Both the position numbers and the translations under genes were made by a program. Source: Rhodococcus sp. CH91 (GTDB lineage: Bacteria > Actinomycetota > Actinomycetes > Mycobacteriales > Mycobacteriaceae). Taken from it: a DNA stretch of 64,000 nucleotides. The notes beneath the pieces were generated by a model, which worked only from the letters and a program-made list of their open reading frames with translations, was not told where the DNA came from and made no database searches. Positions 45,085-56,602 of this stretch are shown one piece after another; within the stretch, counting starts at the first letter, position 1, and every line of letters begins with the position of its first letter. Location: NCBI RefSeq assembly GCF_022554085.1, contig NZ_JAKFYR010000001.1, positions 496,001 to 560,000 on the forward strand, given 5' to 3'.

Positions 45085-45759
45085 TCAGCCGACCCACTCG
45101 ACGGTGTCGTCCAGCGACGCCCGGTCGGTACGGCACGTATTGGCCGGATGCGCCTCGTCGGCATAGCCGAACGAGATGGCGCAGACGATGTCGCGATCGT
45201 CGCCGATGCTCAGTTCCTGCCGCAGTGCGGTGGACGTCATCGCGACCGCGGCCTGCGGGACGGCCGCGATGCCGAGTGATTCGGCAGCGAGCAGCAGAGT
45301 GGCGACGTAGCCGCCGCAATCGACGGCTCCGTACACGCCGAGCGCCTTGTCGGTGGTGACGATCGCGACGTGCGGTGCGCCGAAGAAACGGTAGTTCTCG
45401 AGCATCTGCTCGGTGCGGCGCTGATAGTCGTCGCGGGCGATTCCCACGGCGTTGTACAGGGCGTAGCCCGCGCTGCGTCGCCGCTCGGCATAGGCGCCAC
45501 GGTATTCGGCCGGGCCCGGGATGTCGGGGTCCATGTTCCCCGAGGTCGCCTGAGCGTAGACGGCGTCACGCAGGCGGTCGACGGCCGCGCCGCTGACGAG
45601 GTGGACCTGCCACGGTTGCGAATTGCACCAGGAGGCCGTGCGCTGGGCCATGCGCAGCATGCGTTCGATGTCGTCGCGCGGAACCTGCTTCGTCAGGAAC
45701 GCACGGCAGCTGAAACGGGTGTCGAGGAGGGACGACAGCGTGTCGGCGGCGGAAGTCAT
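45085..45759 (-). CDS. Nitroreductase family FMN oxidoreductase
   Basis: A 224-residue nitroreductase. The ATG at 45759 is preferred over an in-frame ATG at 45786 because it begins the family's usual N-terminus. The FMN-binding DTRFSCRAF (RxSxRxF type), ASWCNSQPWQVHLVSG and the C-terminal GDDRDIVCAISFGYADE are present. The family reduces nitroaromatics, quinones or unsaturated carbonyls with NAD(P)H. It is a single gene convergent with the ATPase. Confidence 0.85.
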   Translation of the reverse strand: MTSAADTLSSLLDTRFSCRAFLTKQVPRDDIERMLRMAQRTASWCNSQPWQVHLVSGAAVDRLRDAVYAQATSGNMDPDIPGPAEYRGAYAERRRSAGYALYNAVGIARDDYQRRTEQMLENYRFFGAPHVAIVTTDKALGVYGAVDCGGYVATLLLAAESLGIAAVPQAAVAMTSTALRQELSIGDDRDIVCAISFGYADEAHPANTCRTDRASLDDTVEWVG

Positions 45760-45870
45760 GGCACCCACGATGGCACAGCTCTTCATCTAACGTTCGTTCA
45801 GCCCGCAGCGTGGTGGCGACAGCCCATTATTCGTTTTTCTAGGGTTCATCCGAGAAAGCAGTAGAGAAGG

Positions 45871-46878
45871 TCAGACGATGTCCTCCTCGTCACCCGCGGC
45901 GACGCGCCGCAACCCGCGGTACGCGTCGGTCGGTGTGCGCTTCCCGGTCACCACCCCGGCGACCTCGGCTGCGATCGGTAGTTCCACGTCGTGTTCGTCG
46001 GCGAGTTCCATGACCGTCGGTGCGGTCCGCACCCCCTCGGCGACCTGTCCCAGAGCTTCCACGGCTTCGTCGATGCTGAGCCCACGGGCCAGTGCCTCCC
46101 CGATCCTGCGGTTCCGGGACGACGGGCTCATGCACGTGGCGATGAGATCACCCATGCCCGTGAGGCCGGCGAAGGTCCGGGGGTTCGCGCCCATGGCCTC
46201 GCCGAGGCGGGTCATCTCCGCAAGGCCGCGTGAGAGGACCATCGCCCGGGTGTTGTCGCCGACACCGAGCCCTTCGGCCATTCCGGCGGCGATCGCCACG
46301 ATGTTCTTGAGAATGCCACCCAGCTCGCATCCGAGCACGTCGGTGTTGCGATAGACCCGGAACAGCGACGTGGCGAACAGCGGCTGCAGTGCGGCGGCGA
46401 CTGCGTCGTCCTGCATCGCGATCACCGCCGCGGCAGCCATCCCGTCGGCGATCTCCCCGGCGATGTTCGGCCCGGCCAGCAAGCCGACGGGATGCCCCGG
46501 AAAGCACTCGGCGATCACCTCGGTCGGGCGTAGCCGAGTACCCGGCTCGAGACCCTTGACGAGGGAGACGACCGGCACCCACGCGCGCACCTCGTTCGTG
46601 ATCTGTTCGAGTGTCTTGCGCATCGCATGCGACGGGACGCCGACCACCAGCACATCGGCCTCGCGCGCGGCCTCGACGAGATCGGCGGTCGCGCGCAGGC
46701 CGGGAGGAAGGGGGCGCTCTCCGAGATAACGGCGATTGCGGTGTTCCGTGTCGATCTCCCGGGCGGTGTCCTCGCTCCGGGCCCACAACGTCGTCGGGGT
46801 GTTGCGCGCGGACAGCGACGCGAGCGTGGTTCCCCACGATCCCGCTCCGAGAACAACGACGCGAACCGCACGAGCCAT
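45871..46878 (-). CDS. gpsA: NAD(P)H-dependent glycerol-3-phosphate dehydrogenase
   Basis: A 335-residue GpsA. The dinucleotide motif [15 protein letters not shown] is at the N-terminus, [18 protein letters not shown] and [14 protein letters not shown] follow, and [20 protein letters not shown], then [14 protein letters not shown], mark the catalytic domain. It makes sn-glycerol 3-phosphate from dihydroxyacetone phosphate for phospholipid synthesis. Actinobacteria may have two copies; the main one usually sits beside ddl, so this may be the second. The gene is monocistronic. Confidence 0.92.
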   Translation of the reverse strand: MARAVRVVVLGAGSWGTTLASLSARNTPTTLWARSEDTAREIDTEHRNRRYLGERPLPPGLRATADLVEAAREADVLVVGVPSHAMRKTLEQITNEVRAWVPVVSLVKGLEPGTRLRPTEVIAECFPGHPVGLLAGPNIAGEIADGMAAAAVIAMQDDAVAAALQPLFATSLFRVYRNTDVLGCELGGILKNIVAIAAGMAEGLGVGDNTRAMVLSRGLAEMTRLGEAMGANPRTFAGLTGMGDLIATCMSPSSRNRRIGEALARGLSIDEAVEALGQVAEGVRTAPTVMELADEHDVELPIAAEVAGVVTGKRTPTDAYRGLRRVAAGDEEDIV

Positions 46879-47036
46879 CGGTGACCTTTCGTCCGTAGAG
46901 ACCAGCTGTGCACAAGGTTGTCAGCTTTCCGTGTCCGACACGTCGTGTTTGTGCCCTCGTAATCCTCGCGCCCCTATCTCGCTGTGGACATCCACGAGAA
47001 CGCGATCGTGACGCCGCTTCGTGGCACCATCGGTAC

Positions 47037-47486
47037 GTGCCCGGTAGACCCGTCACCGATCAGCGTCTGCGTGATCTCGCCCTCCTGCGTCGCGTGCGCG
47101 ACCGGATCGATCGCGAGTACGCGCAACCTCTCGACGTCGAGGCCCTCGCTCGGGGCGTGAACATGTCGGCCGGGCATCTGAGCCGCCAGTTCCGCATCGC
47201 CTACGGCGAGTCGCCCTATGCGTATCTCATGACACGCCGTATCGAGCGGGCCATGACCCTGCTGCGGCGTGGCGATCTCACCGTCACCGAGGTGTGTTTC
47301 GAAGTGGGGTGCTCGTCGCTCGGCACCTTCAGCACCCGTTTCACCGAGCTCGTCGGGGTACCGCCGAGCGTGTACCGCAGGCAGGCATCGGGAACAGTGG
47401 AGGGGATCCCGTCGTGCGTGGCGAAGAACGTCACCAGACCGATCAGGAATCGAGAAGCGCGGACGGCCCCACCGGTCCTACCGTGA
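47037..47486 (+). CDS. AraC family transcriptional regulator (HTH-only)
   Basis: A 149-residue regulator consisting almost only of the AraC double HTH: LDVEALARGVNMSAGHLSRQF (shown in part) and LTVTEVCFEVGCSSLGTFSTRF, followed by GVPPSVYRRQ. There is no N-terminal ligand domain. The start is the GTG at 47037. Its stop overlaps a GTG at 47483 of the VOC-protein gene, so the two form a coupled pair, a common arrangement in actinobacteria. It probably regulates its own operon. Confidence 0.87.
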   Translation: MPGRPVTDQRLRDLALLRRVRDRIDREYAQPLDVEALARGVNMSAGHLSRQFRIAYGESPYAYLMTRRIERAMTLLRRGDLTVTEVCFEVGCSSLGTFSTRFTELVGVPPSVYRRQASGTVEGIPSCVAKNVTRPIRNREARTAPPVLP

Positions 47487-47491
47487 TCGGC

Positions 47492-47902
47492 ATGGACATC
47501 ACCATTCAATCGACATTCCTTCCGCACACCGACCCCGAGGCCTCCCTCGCGTTCTATCGCGACACGCTCGGCTTCGACGTTCTCAACGATGTCGGCTACG
47601 GCGGCAAGCGGTGGATCACCGTCGGCCGCACCGACACTCCCGGTACGTCACTGGTTCTGTACCCACCGGACGCCGACCCCGGCATCACCGAGGACGAAAG
47701 CGCGACCATCGCCGAAATGATGGCCAAGGGCACCTTCGCGTCGATCATTCTCGCGACGAAGGATCTCGACGCGACCTTCGAACAGCTGCAGGCCGGCGAC
47801 ACCGAAGTCGTGCAGGAACCCACCGACCAGCCGTACGGTATCCGCGACTGCGCTCTCCGCGATCCCGCCGGAAACATGGTCCGGATCCAGGAGTTGCGCT
47901 GA
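47492..47902 (+). CDS. VOC (glyoxalase/bleomycin resistance) family protein
   Basis: A 136-residue single-domain vicinal oxygen chelate protein. An ATG at 47492 is used; a GTG at 47483 overlaps the AraC stop. DPEASLAFYRDTLGFDVLND and the C-terminal IRDCALRDPAGNMVRIQEL are typical. Few metal-ligand His are present, so it may bind a drug or catalyse isomerisation without being a true glyoxalase. It is partnered with the AraC gene. Confidence 0.86.
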   Translation: MDITIQSTFLPHTDPEASLAFYRDTLGFDVLNDVGYGGKRWITVGRTDTPGTSLVLYPPDADPGITEDESATIAEMMAKGTFASIILATKDLDATFEQLQAGDTEVVQEPTDQPYGIRDCALRDPAGNMVRIQELR

Positions 47903-47990
47903 CCCGGTCGCAGGGGGCGCTCCACGAAGTGATCCGGCCTACCCTCCGAGGACCGCTCCGGTCCGCCCCCTCTACCTCCGGGAGTTCCGC

Positions 47991-50379
<2,389 letters not shown>

Positions 50380-50390
<11 letters not shown>

Positions 50391-51630
50391 AATCCGGCCG
50401 CTCCATCAGCCACGACACCGTCACGCCCGCCACGAGTCCCCAGAACGCCGCCCCGATGTTCCAGAGGGTGAGGTTCGAGGCGGTGACGACGAACGCGACG
50501 AGCGCGCCCATCGTGTGCTTGTGCGCGAATCCGGCGACGAACGCGCCCTGCAGGGCCTTGAGCATCGCCAGGCCGCCGAGAGTCGCGACGAACGAGGCGG
50601 GTGCCGCGATCATCCACCGGACGAACAGGGGCGCGAACGAACCGAAGACGATCGCCAGAGTGCCGCACGTGACCGCCGCAGTGTACTGACGCGCGCGTTC
50701 CCCGGACGCGACGAGCAGGGCATTGGTCGGCCCGGTGAGACAGGTGGACACCGCACCGACACACGCGGCGGGGAAGGACCACAGACCGCACGCGACCGCG
50801 GAGACGTTGACGGGCGGGTTGTGGCCCGCCGAACGCAGTACCGCGATGCCCTGGCCGTTCTGCACGACCAGCACGGTGATGGCGAGTGGCACGACGAGTT
50901 CGAGGATTGCCGGCCAGGTGAACTGCGGGGCGGTGAAGACCGGCGCGGCGAACACCGCGCTGTCGGTGCCCGACGGCGAGAACCGGCCCGACAGCGCGAC
51001 CGCGCCCACCCCGGCGAGGAGTGCTCCGAGGATCGGCGGCATCCACTTGGCCAGTACTGCGACGGAGCTCAGCAGAAGGAAGACGATCACCATCGGCGCG
51101 GCGATGCCGACATCGGAACCGAGCGCCGTGACGAGGTCGATGCCGAACTTCAGGAACACACCCGCGACCATCGCCATGACGATCGGCATCGGTAGTGCCT
51201 CCATCACCCGGCGCACCAGACCCGATGCCCCCAGTGCCGTGACCAGCGCAGCGGTGACGAAGAATGCCCCGACGACCTCCGCCCAGCTCAGATGGGTCAG
51301 CGATCCGCCGACGAGCACCGTGCCGGGGATCGTCCAGAAGAACCCGAGGGGTTGCCGGTAGACGACGCTCATCACGATCGTGAGCAACCCGTTGAGCACG
51401 AACACACCGAAGATCCACGATGCCAGTTGCTGTGCGCTCAGCCCACCGGCGGCGCCGGCCGCGAGGATCACCGCGACCGGACCGGTACACGAGAAGACGA
51501 GACCGATCAGACCGTTCGCGGCGTATCGCGGCCCCAGGTCGCGCAGCACATCGCGCGGTCCGGCGACGGGCCGCACCGGCCTCTCGAACAGATCTGCCTC
51601 GGCGGCGGGACGATCCCCCACGGCGGTCAT
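50380..51630 (-). CDS. benE: BenE family benzoate/H+ symporter
   Basis: A 416-residue membrane protein with about 12 helices of the BenE family. VFSCTGPVAVILAAGAAGGL and FFWTIPGTVLVGGSLTHLSW near the N-terminus, FGIDLVTALGSDVGIAAPM in the middle and NPPVNVSAVACGLWSFPAACVG are characteristic. It imports benzoate together with BenK. It follows benR by six bases, so benK, benR and benE look like one transcript, as in Corynebacterium glutamicum where these genes also cluster. Confidence 0.9.
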
Positions 51631-51636
51631 CGTTCG

Positions 51637-54366
51637 TCAACCTCGATTCTGTTGCCGGAACTTCGCGGCGAGCTCGCTGCGCGAGCGGATGCCGAATTTC
51701 GAGTACACGCGGGTCAGGTGGTACTGCACCGTCTTGACGGACAGGAACAGTTCACCGGCGACCTCCTTGTTGGTATGGCCCGCCGCGACGAGTGTGGCCA
51801 CCGCACGTTCCTGCGGAGTGAGCGTCGAGGCCGTACGGTCGTTGCCGGTGTCGTCGTCTCCGGCACGGAGTCCGCCGGCTTTGAGTTCCCGGTCGCACCG
51901 TTCGACGTACGAGGTAGCACCGAGCGACGAATACAGTTCGCGCGCAGTGCGTATCACCGCATCGGCGTCACGCCGGCGTCCTGCGCGGCGCAAGGTCTGA
52001 CCGTAGGCGAAATTGATACGCGCACGGTCGTAGGGCAGCGGCAGCGTGTCGATATCGTCGAGTGCCTTCTCGAAGGCATCGCCGGCGGCGTCGAGGTCGC
52101 CCCGTGCGCCGTGGATACGGCCGCGGACACAACCGAGGCGTGCCCCGGCGGATCGGTGACCGCGTGCTGCAGCGAGTTCCTCGTGCGGACGGAGAAATTC
52201 GTCGGCATCGTCGACCCGCCCGGTGAGCACGAGAGCGTTGCCGTACAGATCCGGCCACGGCCAGTGTCCGGGCTCGTCGATCGCACCCCGATCACGCATG
52301 GTGACGATCGGCTGCAGGTAGCGCAGCACGCTCGTGTAGTCCGATGCGACGTCGGCGCACTGTGCCAGACACAGGCAGGCCGGTACGAGCATCAGCGAAT
52401 AGTCGTTGTTCCCGGCGCGAGCCCGATGCGCGTGCTCGCGCGCTGCGTCCCAGTTCCCGCGCAGTGCGTGGACCTGGGCTCCGGTCCAGTGGACGAGAGG
52501 CCGCAGCAGGTCGAGTTGCGTCGTCTCGAGTTGTGCCGCAGCGCGATCCACGGTCAGGAGGGCATCCGACCACGCACCGAGTGCGAACTGCGTTCGTGCG
52601 AGCCACGCCTGCGCCCAGAGAGAGATGCGCAGCGATCCTCCCCGATAGGCGGTCGGTTCTGCCGCCTCGAGTTCGGCTCGCGCGAGATCGGGGCGGTCGC
52701 AGGTCAGCGCGAGCCATCCTTCGGCCATGCGGATGCGCTGACCCTGCGCGCCGAGCCTGATGTTGTCGGACAGTGCGGCGTACGACTCCATCGCCTCGTC
52801 GATACGACCGGTCATCGCCAGTCCGAGTCCGCGGATGGCCTGTGATTCGACGACGGGGGGAGCGGTGTCCGGAAGAGAACCCGACGCCCGGTCGGCCCAC
52901 AGGACGAGGTCGTCCCCGCGCAGGCGGGCCAGCGAATGCAGCACCAGGCGTTGCGAAACGGTTGCAGCGAGTTCGGGTTCGGTGCCCGGGTCGTCGATCA
53001 TCGACCAGGCCTCGGTGAGCAGGCGGTGGGCTTCGGCTGCTCGTCCCTTCTGGAGCGCGAGGTATCCCAGCACCGCGTTGCGCACCGGCCCGCTGGGCAC
53101 ACTCTCGATTTCCGGTACGAATGCCTGGGCCTGAGGCAGATCCGCAGCGCCCGTCAGTGCATCGACCCCGCGGATCATCCTGAGCGACCGTGCATCCCGG
53201 TCGAGGGTGATGCGGCTCGCGGTGATCAATGCCTCGGCTGCCTGTGACCATGCGCCGTCGGCGGCGCAGCGGCGGGCATAGGAGTCGAGACGGGCAGCGA
53301 GTTCTTCGTTCCCGGTGGGAGTCGCGGAGACGAGATGGAACAGTGCGGCGCCCTCGTCGTCGACGAGTGACGCGGCCCGCGCGTGGAGGCTGTGCCAGCG
53401 TGCCGGGCCGATCAGATCGGCGACGGCGGCACCGGTCATCGGATCCGGGAACGACAGCGACACCACGCCGCGTTGTTCCCGGACCGTGAGAAGTCCGAGT
53501 CGATGGGCTTCGTCGAGCGGTGCGGTGGGGTCACCGAGTTCGGCGAGTTCGGCGACGAGCGGCAGCGTTTCGGCCGAATCCCGCACGGCGGCGGTGGTCA
53601 GCGCGGCCACGGCTTCGACGAGCGCCCGGGTGTCCGGCGAGCATCGGGACAGGATGCGGCCCACTCGTGCGGCGTGCTGCTTCGTCGCGGGGAAGCGTGC
53701 CTGCCACCGATACCATTCGGCGCGCGGGATCTCGTCGAGGAGTTGCAGGGCCGAACGGGGATTGCCGAGGGTGTGTTCCTGCAACCGGCGCGCGGTCCAC
53801 GCCGACAAGCCGACACCGGTGCGGCCCAGGGCGAGTTGCGTGATGTCGGTCGGTGTCAGGGGACCGAGGCGAACGGTGTCCATGCGGTGGCTGCCCGCGA
53901 GAAGTTCCACCGTCGCCTGGTCCACGTCGTCGGGAAGGACGTCCGGCACGATCCAGACCATGAGAAGAGGCCGCCCCTGCGCCCGCCGAATCGAGGACGA
54001 GAGTGCCTGCAGCGACTCGATATCCGCGTAGTGCGCATCGTCGACGGCGACGAGGGCGGCCGTCCCGGCGAGGCGGTCGAGGAAGATGTGCGCCGCGTCC
54101 ACCGGTTCGTCCGCCGAGACGGATTCGCCGAGAAGCTGTTCGAGCACGGACCAGGGGCGGCCGGCCTCCCACCGGGCACCGGAGGCGATGTGCACGGTCA
54201 GGTCGTCGTGGCCGGCGGCGAAGTGTGTCACCAGGGAGGATTTTCCGATCCCGGCCGCGCCCTCGACGAGGGCGAGCACGGGATTTCCTGTTCGCGCCTC
54301 GTCGAGAAGGCGTGTCAGGTGCAGTAACTCCGAGTTCCGGCCGATCAGCACAGTAGTGTCCGTCAC
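51637..54366 (-). CDS. benR: LuxR-type large ATP-binding regulator of the ben genes
   Basis: A 909-residue LAL-type regulator. The GTG at 54366 overlaps the benK stop (GTGA), although the frame stays open further upstream. The N-terminus has Walker A GAAGIGKSSL (36-45) and ALVAVDDAHYAD as Walker B; the middle is TPR-like helices; the C-terminus is a LuxR HTH, LTPQERAVATLVAAGHTNKE followed by VAGELFLSVKTVQYHL. Position between benK and benE matches the LuxR-type BenR that activates benABCDKE in C. glutamicum. It probably activates the ben promoter in the presence of benzoate. Confidence 0.85.
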   Translation of the reverse strand: MTDTTVLIGRNSELLHLTRLLDEARTGNPVLALVEGAAGIGKSSLVTHFAAGHDDLTVHIASGARWEAGRPWSVLEQLLGESVSADEPVDAAHIFLDRLAGTAALVAVDDAHYADIESLQALSSSIRRAQGRPLLMVWIVPDVLPDDVDQATVELLAGSHRMDTVRLGPLTPTDITQLALGRTGVGLSAWTARRLQEHTLGNPRSALQLLDEIPRAEWYRWQARFPATKQHAARVGRILSRCSPDTRALVEAVAALTTAAVRDSAETLPLVAELAELGDPTAPLDEAHRLGLLTVREQRGVVSLSFPDPMTGAAVADLIGPARWHSLHARAASLVDDEGAALFHLVSATPTGNEELAARLDSYARRCAADGAWSQAAEALITASRITLDRDARSLRMIRGVDALTGAADLPQAQAFVPEIESVPSGPVRNAVLGYLALQKGRAAEAHRLLTEAWSMIDDPGTEPELAATVSQRLVLHSLARLRGDDLVLWADRASGSLPDTAPPVVESQAIRGLGLAMTGRIDEAMESYAALSDNIRLGAQGQRIRMAEGWLALTCDRPDLARAELEAAEPTAYRGGSLRISLWAQAWLARTQFALGAWSDALLTVDRAAAQLETTQLDLLRPLVHWTGAQVHALRGNWDAAREHAHRARAGNNDYSLMLVPACLCLAQCADVASDYTSVLRYLQPIVTMRDRGAIDEPGHWPWPDLYGNALVLTGRVDDADEFLRPHEELAAARGHRSAGARLGCVRGRIHGARGDLDAAGDAFEKALDDIDTLPLPYDRARINFAYGQTLRRAGRRRDADAVIRTARELYSSLGATSYVERCDRELKAGGLRAGDDDTGNDRTASTLTPQERAVATLVAAGHTNKEVAGELFLSVKTVQYHLTRVYSKFGIRSRSELAAKFRQQNRG

Positions 54367-55706
54367 GCGTCCACGGTAGTCGGCGAGGGTGCTCCGGAAC
54401 TGCGGGTCGACGTGGCTTCGGTGACCGGACGGGGCACGAAGTAGGTGACCAGCCCGCCGGCGAGGGCGATTCCCGCGAAGATGTGGAAATTGATGTTGTT
54501 CGCGAGGCCCGCACCGATGAGCAGACCGCCGATGACCGGTCCGACGATGCCGCCGAGCCGGCCGAAGCCGGCACACCACGCGACACCTGCGCCGCGCGCA
54601 GGGGTGTCGTAGTAGTTGGACACGAAACCGTAGATGAGCACCTGTGTGCCGATCGTGCCGACACCGGCGACCGCCACCGCGGCGAGCAGTACCGGGAGCG
54701 GGAACCCGAGAGTGAGCAGCACCAGGGCCACCGCGGCGAGGAAGAAGGTGGTGACGATGACCGACCGAGGGCCGCGCCTGTCCGCGACCTTCGAGGCGAG
54801 CAGGCCTCCGAGGATGGCTCCGCCGTTGAGGACGAGCAGGAAGGCCAGGGACCCGTCGGCGTTGTACCCGGTGTCGGCCATGATCTTGGGAAGCCACGTG
54901 TTGAGGCCGTAGGTGAGAAGCAGACCTGCGAAGCTCATCATGCCGAGCAGTGAGGTGCCGAGCGCGTATCTGCGGGTGGCGAGTGCTGCGAATCCGATCT
55001 TCTCGGCCGGGGCGGCAGGCGCCGTCGACGGTAGCGGGAAGCCGAACTTCGTGCACACGGCCCGGGCTTCGTCGACGCGTCCTCGCGATTGCAGCCAGGC
55101 CGGCGATTCGGGGAGCTTGACCAGCGCCAGCGGAAGCAGGACGACGAGCGGCAGCGCGCCGATCAGGAACAGCCCCCGCCAGCCGATGGCGTCGCGCAGC
55201 AGAATGGCGAGCAGGGACGCCATGACACCGCCTGCCGGGACACCGCTGTAGACGATGGCGTTGAAGAGATTGCGCTTGCCGGGAGGAGCGAACTCGGCGA
55301 CCACGGCACCGGCGGTGGCGACCAGACCGCCGACACCGATGCCGGTGAAGAAGCGGAGTGCGCCGAACGCCGTGATGCTCGTGGCGAAGGCAGCCGCGCC
55401 CATGCCGACCGAGAACCAGACGATGTTGAGCAGCATCATCTTCCGGCGGCCGACGCGGTCGCCGAAGGCGCCGGTCAGCAGCGCGCCGACCATGACCCCG
55501 ATGAGGGCGTAGGAGCCGAGCGCACCGCCCTGCTGGGCGGAGATCTCACCGAGCTGGCTCGGATCGGCCATCAGAGTGGGAAGGACGGTGCCGTAGACGA
55601 CGAGGTCGTAGCCGTCGAAGATGATCGCGACGGTGGCGAGGGCGACGATCCAGATGACACTGCGCTTGTGTTGCGGACTTGCCCAGGTCTGCGTGGCATC
55701 GGTCAT
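54363..55706 (-). CDS. benK: Benzoate MFS transporter
   Basis: A 447-residue major facilitator protein of the aromatic acid:H+ symporter family with 12 predicted helices. IFDGYDLVVYGTVLPTLM carries the DGYD motif of helix 1 needed in PcaK/BenK, and GDRVGRRKMML is the loop 2-3 MFS signature. The ATG at 55706 lies about 100 bases after benD, beyond a strong terminator hairpin, so it likely has its own promoter or read-through control. It overlaps benR by four bases. Confidence 0.9.
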   Translation of the reverse strand: MTDATQTWASPQHKRSVIWIVALATVAIIFDGYDLVVYGTVLPTLMADPSQLGEISAQQGGALGSYALIGVMVGALLTGAFGDRVGRRKMMLLNIVWFSVGMGAAAFATSITAFGALRFFTGIGVGGLVATAGAVVAEFAPPGKRNLFNAIVYSGVPAGGVMASLLAILLRDAIGWRGLFLIGALPLVVLLPLALVKLPESPAWLQSRGRVDEARAVCTKFGFPLPSTAPAAPAEKIGFAALATRRYALGTSLLGMMSFAGLLLTYGLNTWLPKIMADTGYNADGSLAFLLVLNGGAILGGLLASKVADRRGPRSVIVTTFFLAAVALVLLTLGFPLPVLLAAVAVAGVGTIGTQVLIYGFVSNYYDTPARGAGVAWCAGFGRLGGIVGPVIGGLLIGAGLANNINFHIFAGIALAGGLVTYFVPRPVTEATSTRSSGAPSPTTVDA

Positions 55707-55751
55707 GGGACACTCCGGTCTGTGAGGGGAGTCACTTCTGAACTCGGGTAG

Positions 55752-55792
55752 AAAAATGGCCTCACCGGTGGACGAGCGCCTCCGGTGAGGCC
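55752..55792 (-). terminator. Rho-independent terminator between benD and benK
   Basis: On the minus strand GGCCTCACCGG (fed by 55782-55792) pairs perfectly with CCGGTGAGGCC (55758-55768) across a 13-base loop, and ATTTTTC follows. It is a textbook terminator closing benABCD 13 bases after the benD stop; benK starts 46 bases further on. Confidence 0.88.
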
Positions 55793-55804
55793 CGACGACG
55801 AGGA

Positions 55805-56602
55805 TCAGCCCAGATCGCCTCCGGCGACGGGCAGGACTGTGCCGGTGATGTACGAGGCCTCCTCGGAAGCCAGAAAGCAGATCGCGGCGGCCTGTTCCTC
55901 GAGCGTGCCGTACCGCGCGAGCAGCGAGGAACCGACGGTTTGGTCCACGATCTGCTGGTACCAGATTTTCTCCTGCTCGGTCTGCGGGGACGGGCCACGA
56001 GCGATTCGCCGCTCCGGTGCGGCGGTGCCGCCCGGGGCAGTGGCCACCACGCGGATCCCGTAGGGCGCCAGTTCTAAGGCGAGCGATGCGGTGATCGCGT
56101 TGACGCCGCCCTTCGCTGCCGAATACGGGACGCGGTTGATGCCGCGCGTGGCAACCGACGAGACGTTCACGATCGTTCCGGCACGTCGCTCGATCAGGTA
56201 CGGAGCCGCGGCACGACACGTCCACAGCGTGGGGAAGAGCGAGCGCCGGATCTCCTTCTCGATCTCCTCGGGCGCGTAATGCTCGTACGGCTTCGCCCAG
56301 ATCGTTCCACCGACGACGTTGACGAGCACGTCGATGCGGCCGGTGGTTCCGATCGCGTACGAGACCGCCTCGTCCGCACCCTCGAAGGTCTCCAGATCCG
56401 CGGTCACCGAATGGGCCTTACCGCCGGAGTCGCGCAGTCTCCCGGCGACCTCGTGCACCAGTTCCGAGCGGTCGACGAGCACCACCTCGCCACCCTCGGC
56501 GGCGATCCGTGTCGCGACTTCGAGGCCGATGCCCTGCGCGGCCCCCGTGATCGTCAGGCACCGACCGCCGAACCGGCCGGGAAAGATCCTCGTACCGGTC
56601 AT
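55805..56602 (-). CDS. benD: Benzoate cis-diol dehydrogenase
   Basis: A 265-residue SDR. The ATG at 56602 overlaps the benC stop (ATGA). TGAAQGIGLEVA is the coenzyme motif, with VLVDRS (Asp, NAD preference), NVSSVATRG the catalytic Ser region and YSAAK the Tyr-Lys pair. It oxidises the cis-1,2-dihydrodiol of benzoate (1,6-dihydroxycyclohexa-2,4-diene-1-carboxylate) with loss of CO2 to catechol. Position after benABC makes the assignment firm. Confidence 0.93.
   Translation of the reverse strand: MTGTRIFPGRFGGRCLTITGAAQGIGLEVATRIAAEGGEVVLVDRSELVHEVAGRLRDSGGKAHSVTADLETFEGADEAVSYAIGTTGRIDVLVNVVGGTIWAKPYEHYAPEEIEKEIRRSLFPTLWTCRAAAPYLIERRAGTIVNVSSVATRGINRVPYSAAKGGVNAITASLALELAPYGIRVVATAPGGTAAPERRIARGPSPQTEQEKIWYQQIVDQTVGSSLLARYGTLEEQAAAICFLASEEASYITGTVLPVAGGDLG

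Noticed and set aside
54367-55056. Extension of the LuxR-type regulator to a 1139-residue protein
   Set aside because: The extra N-terminal part is the out-of-frame shadow of benK; the GTG at 54366 with stop-start overlap and the immediate IGRN / Walker A start fit the family.
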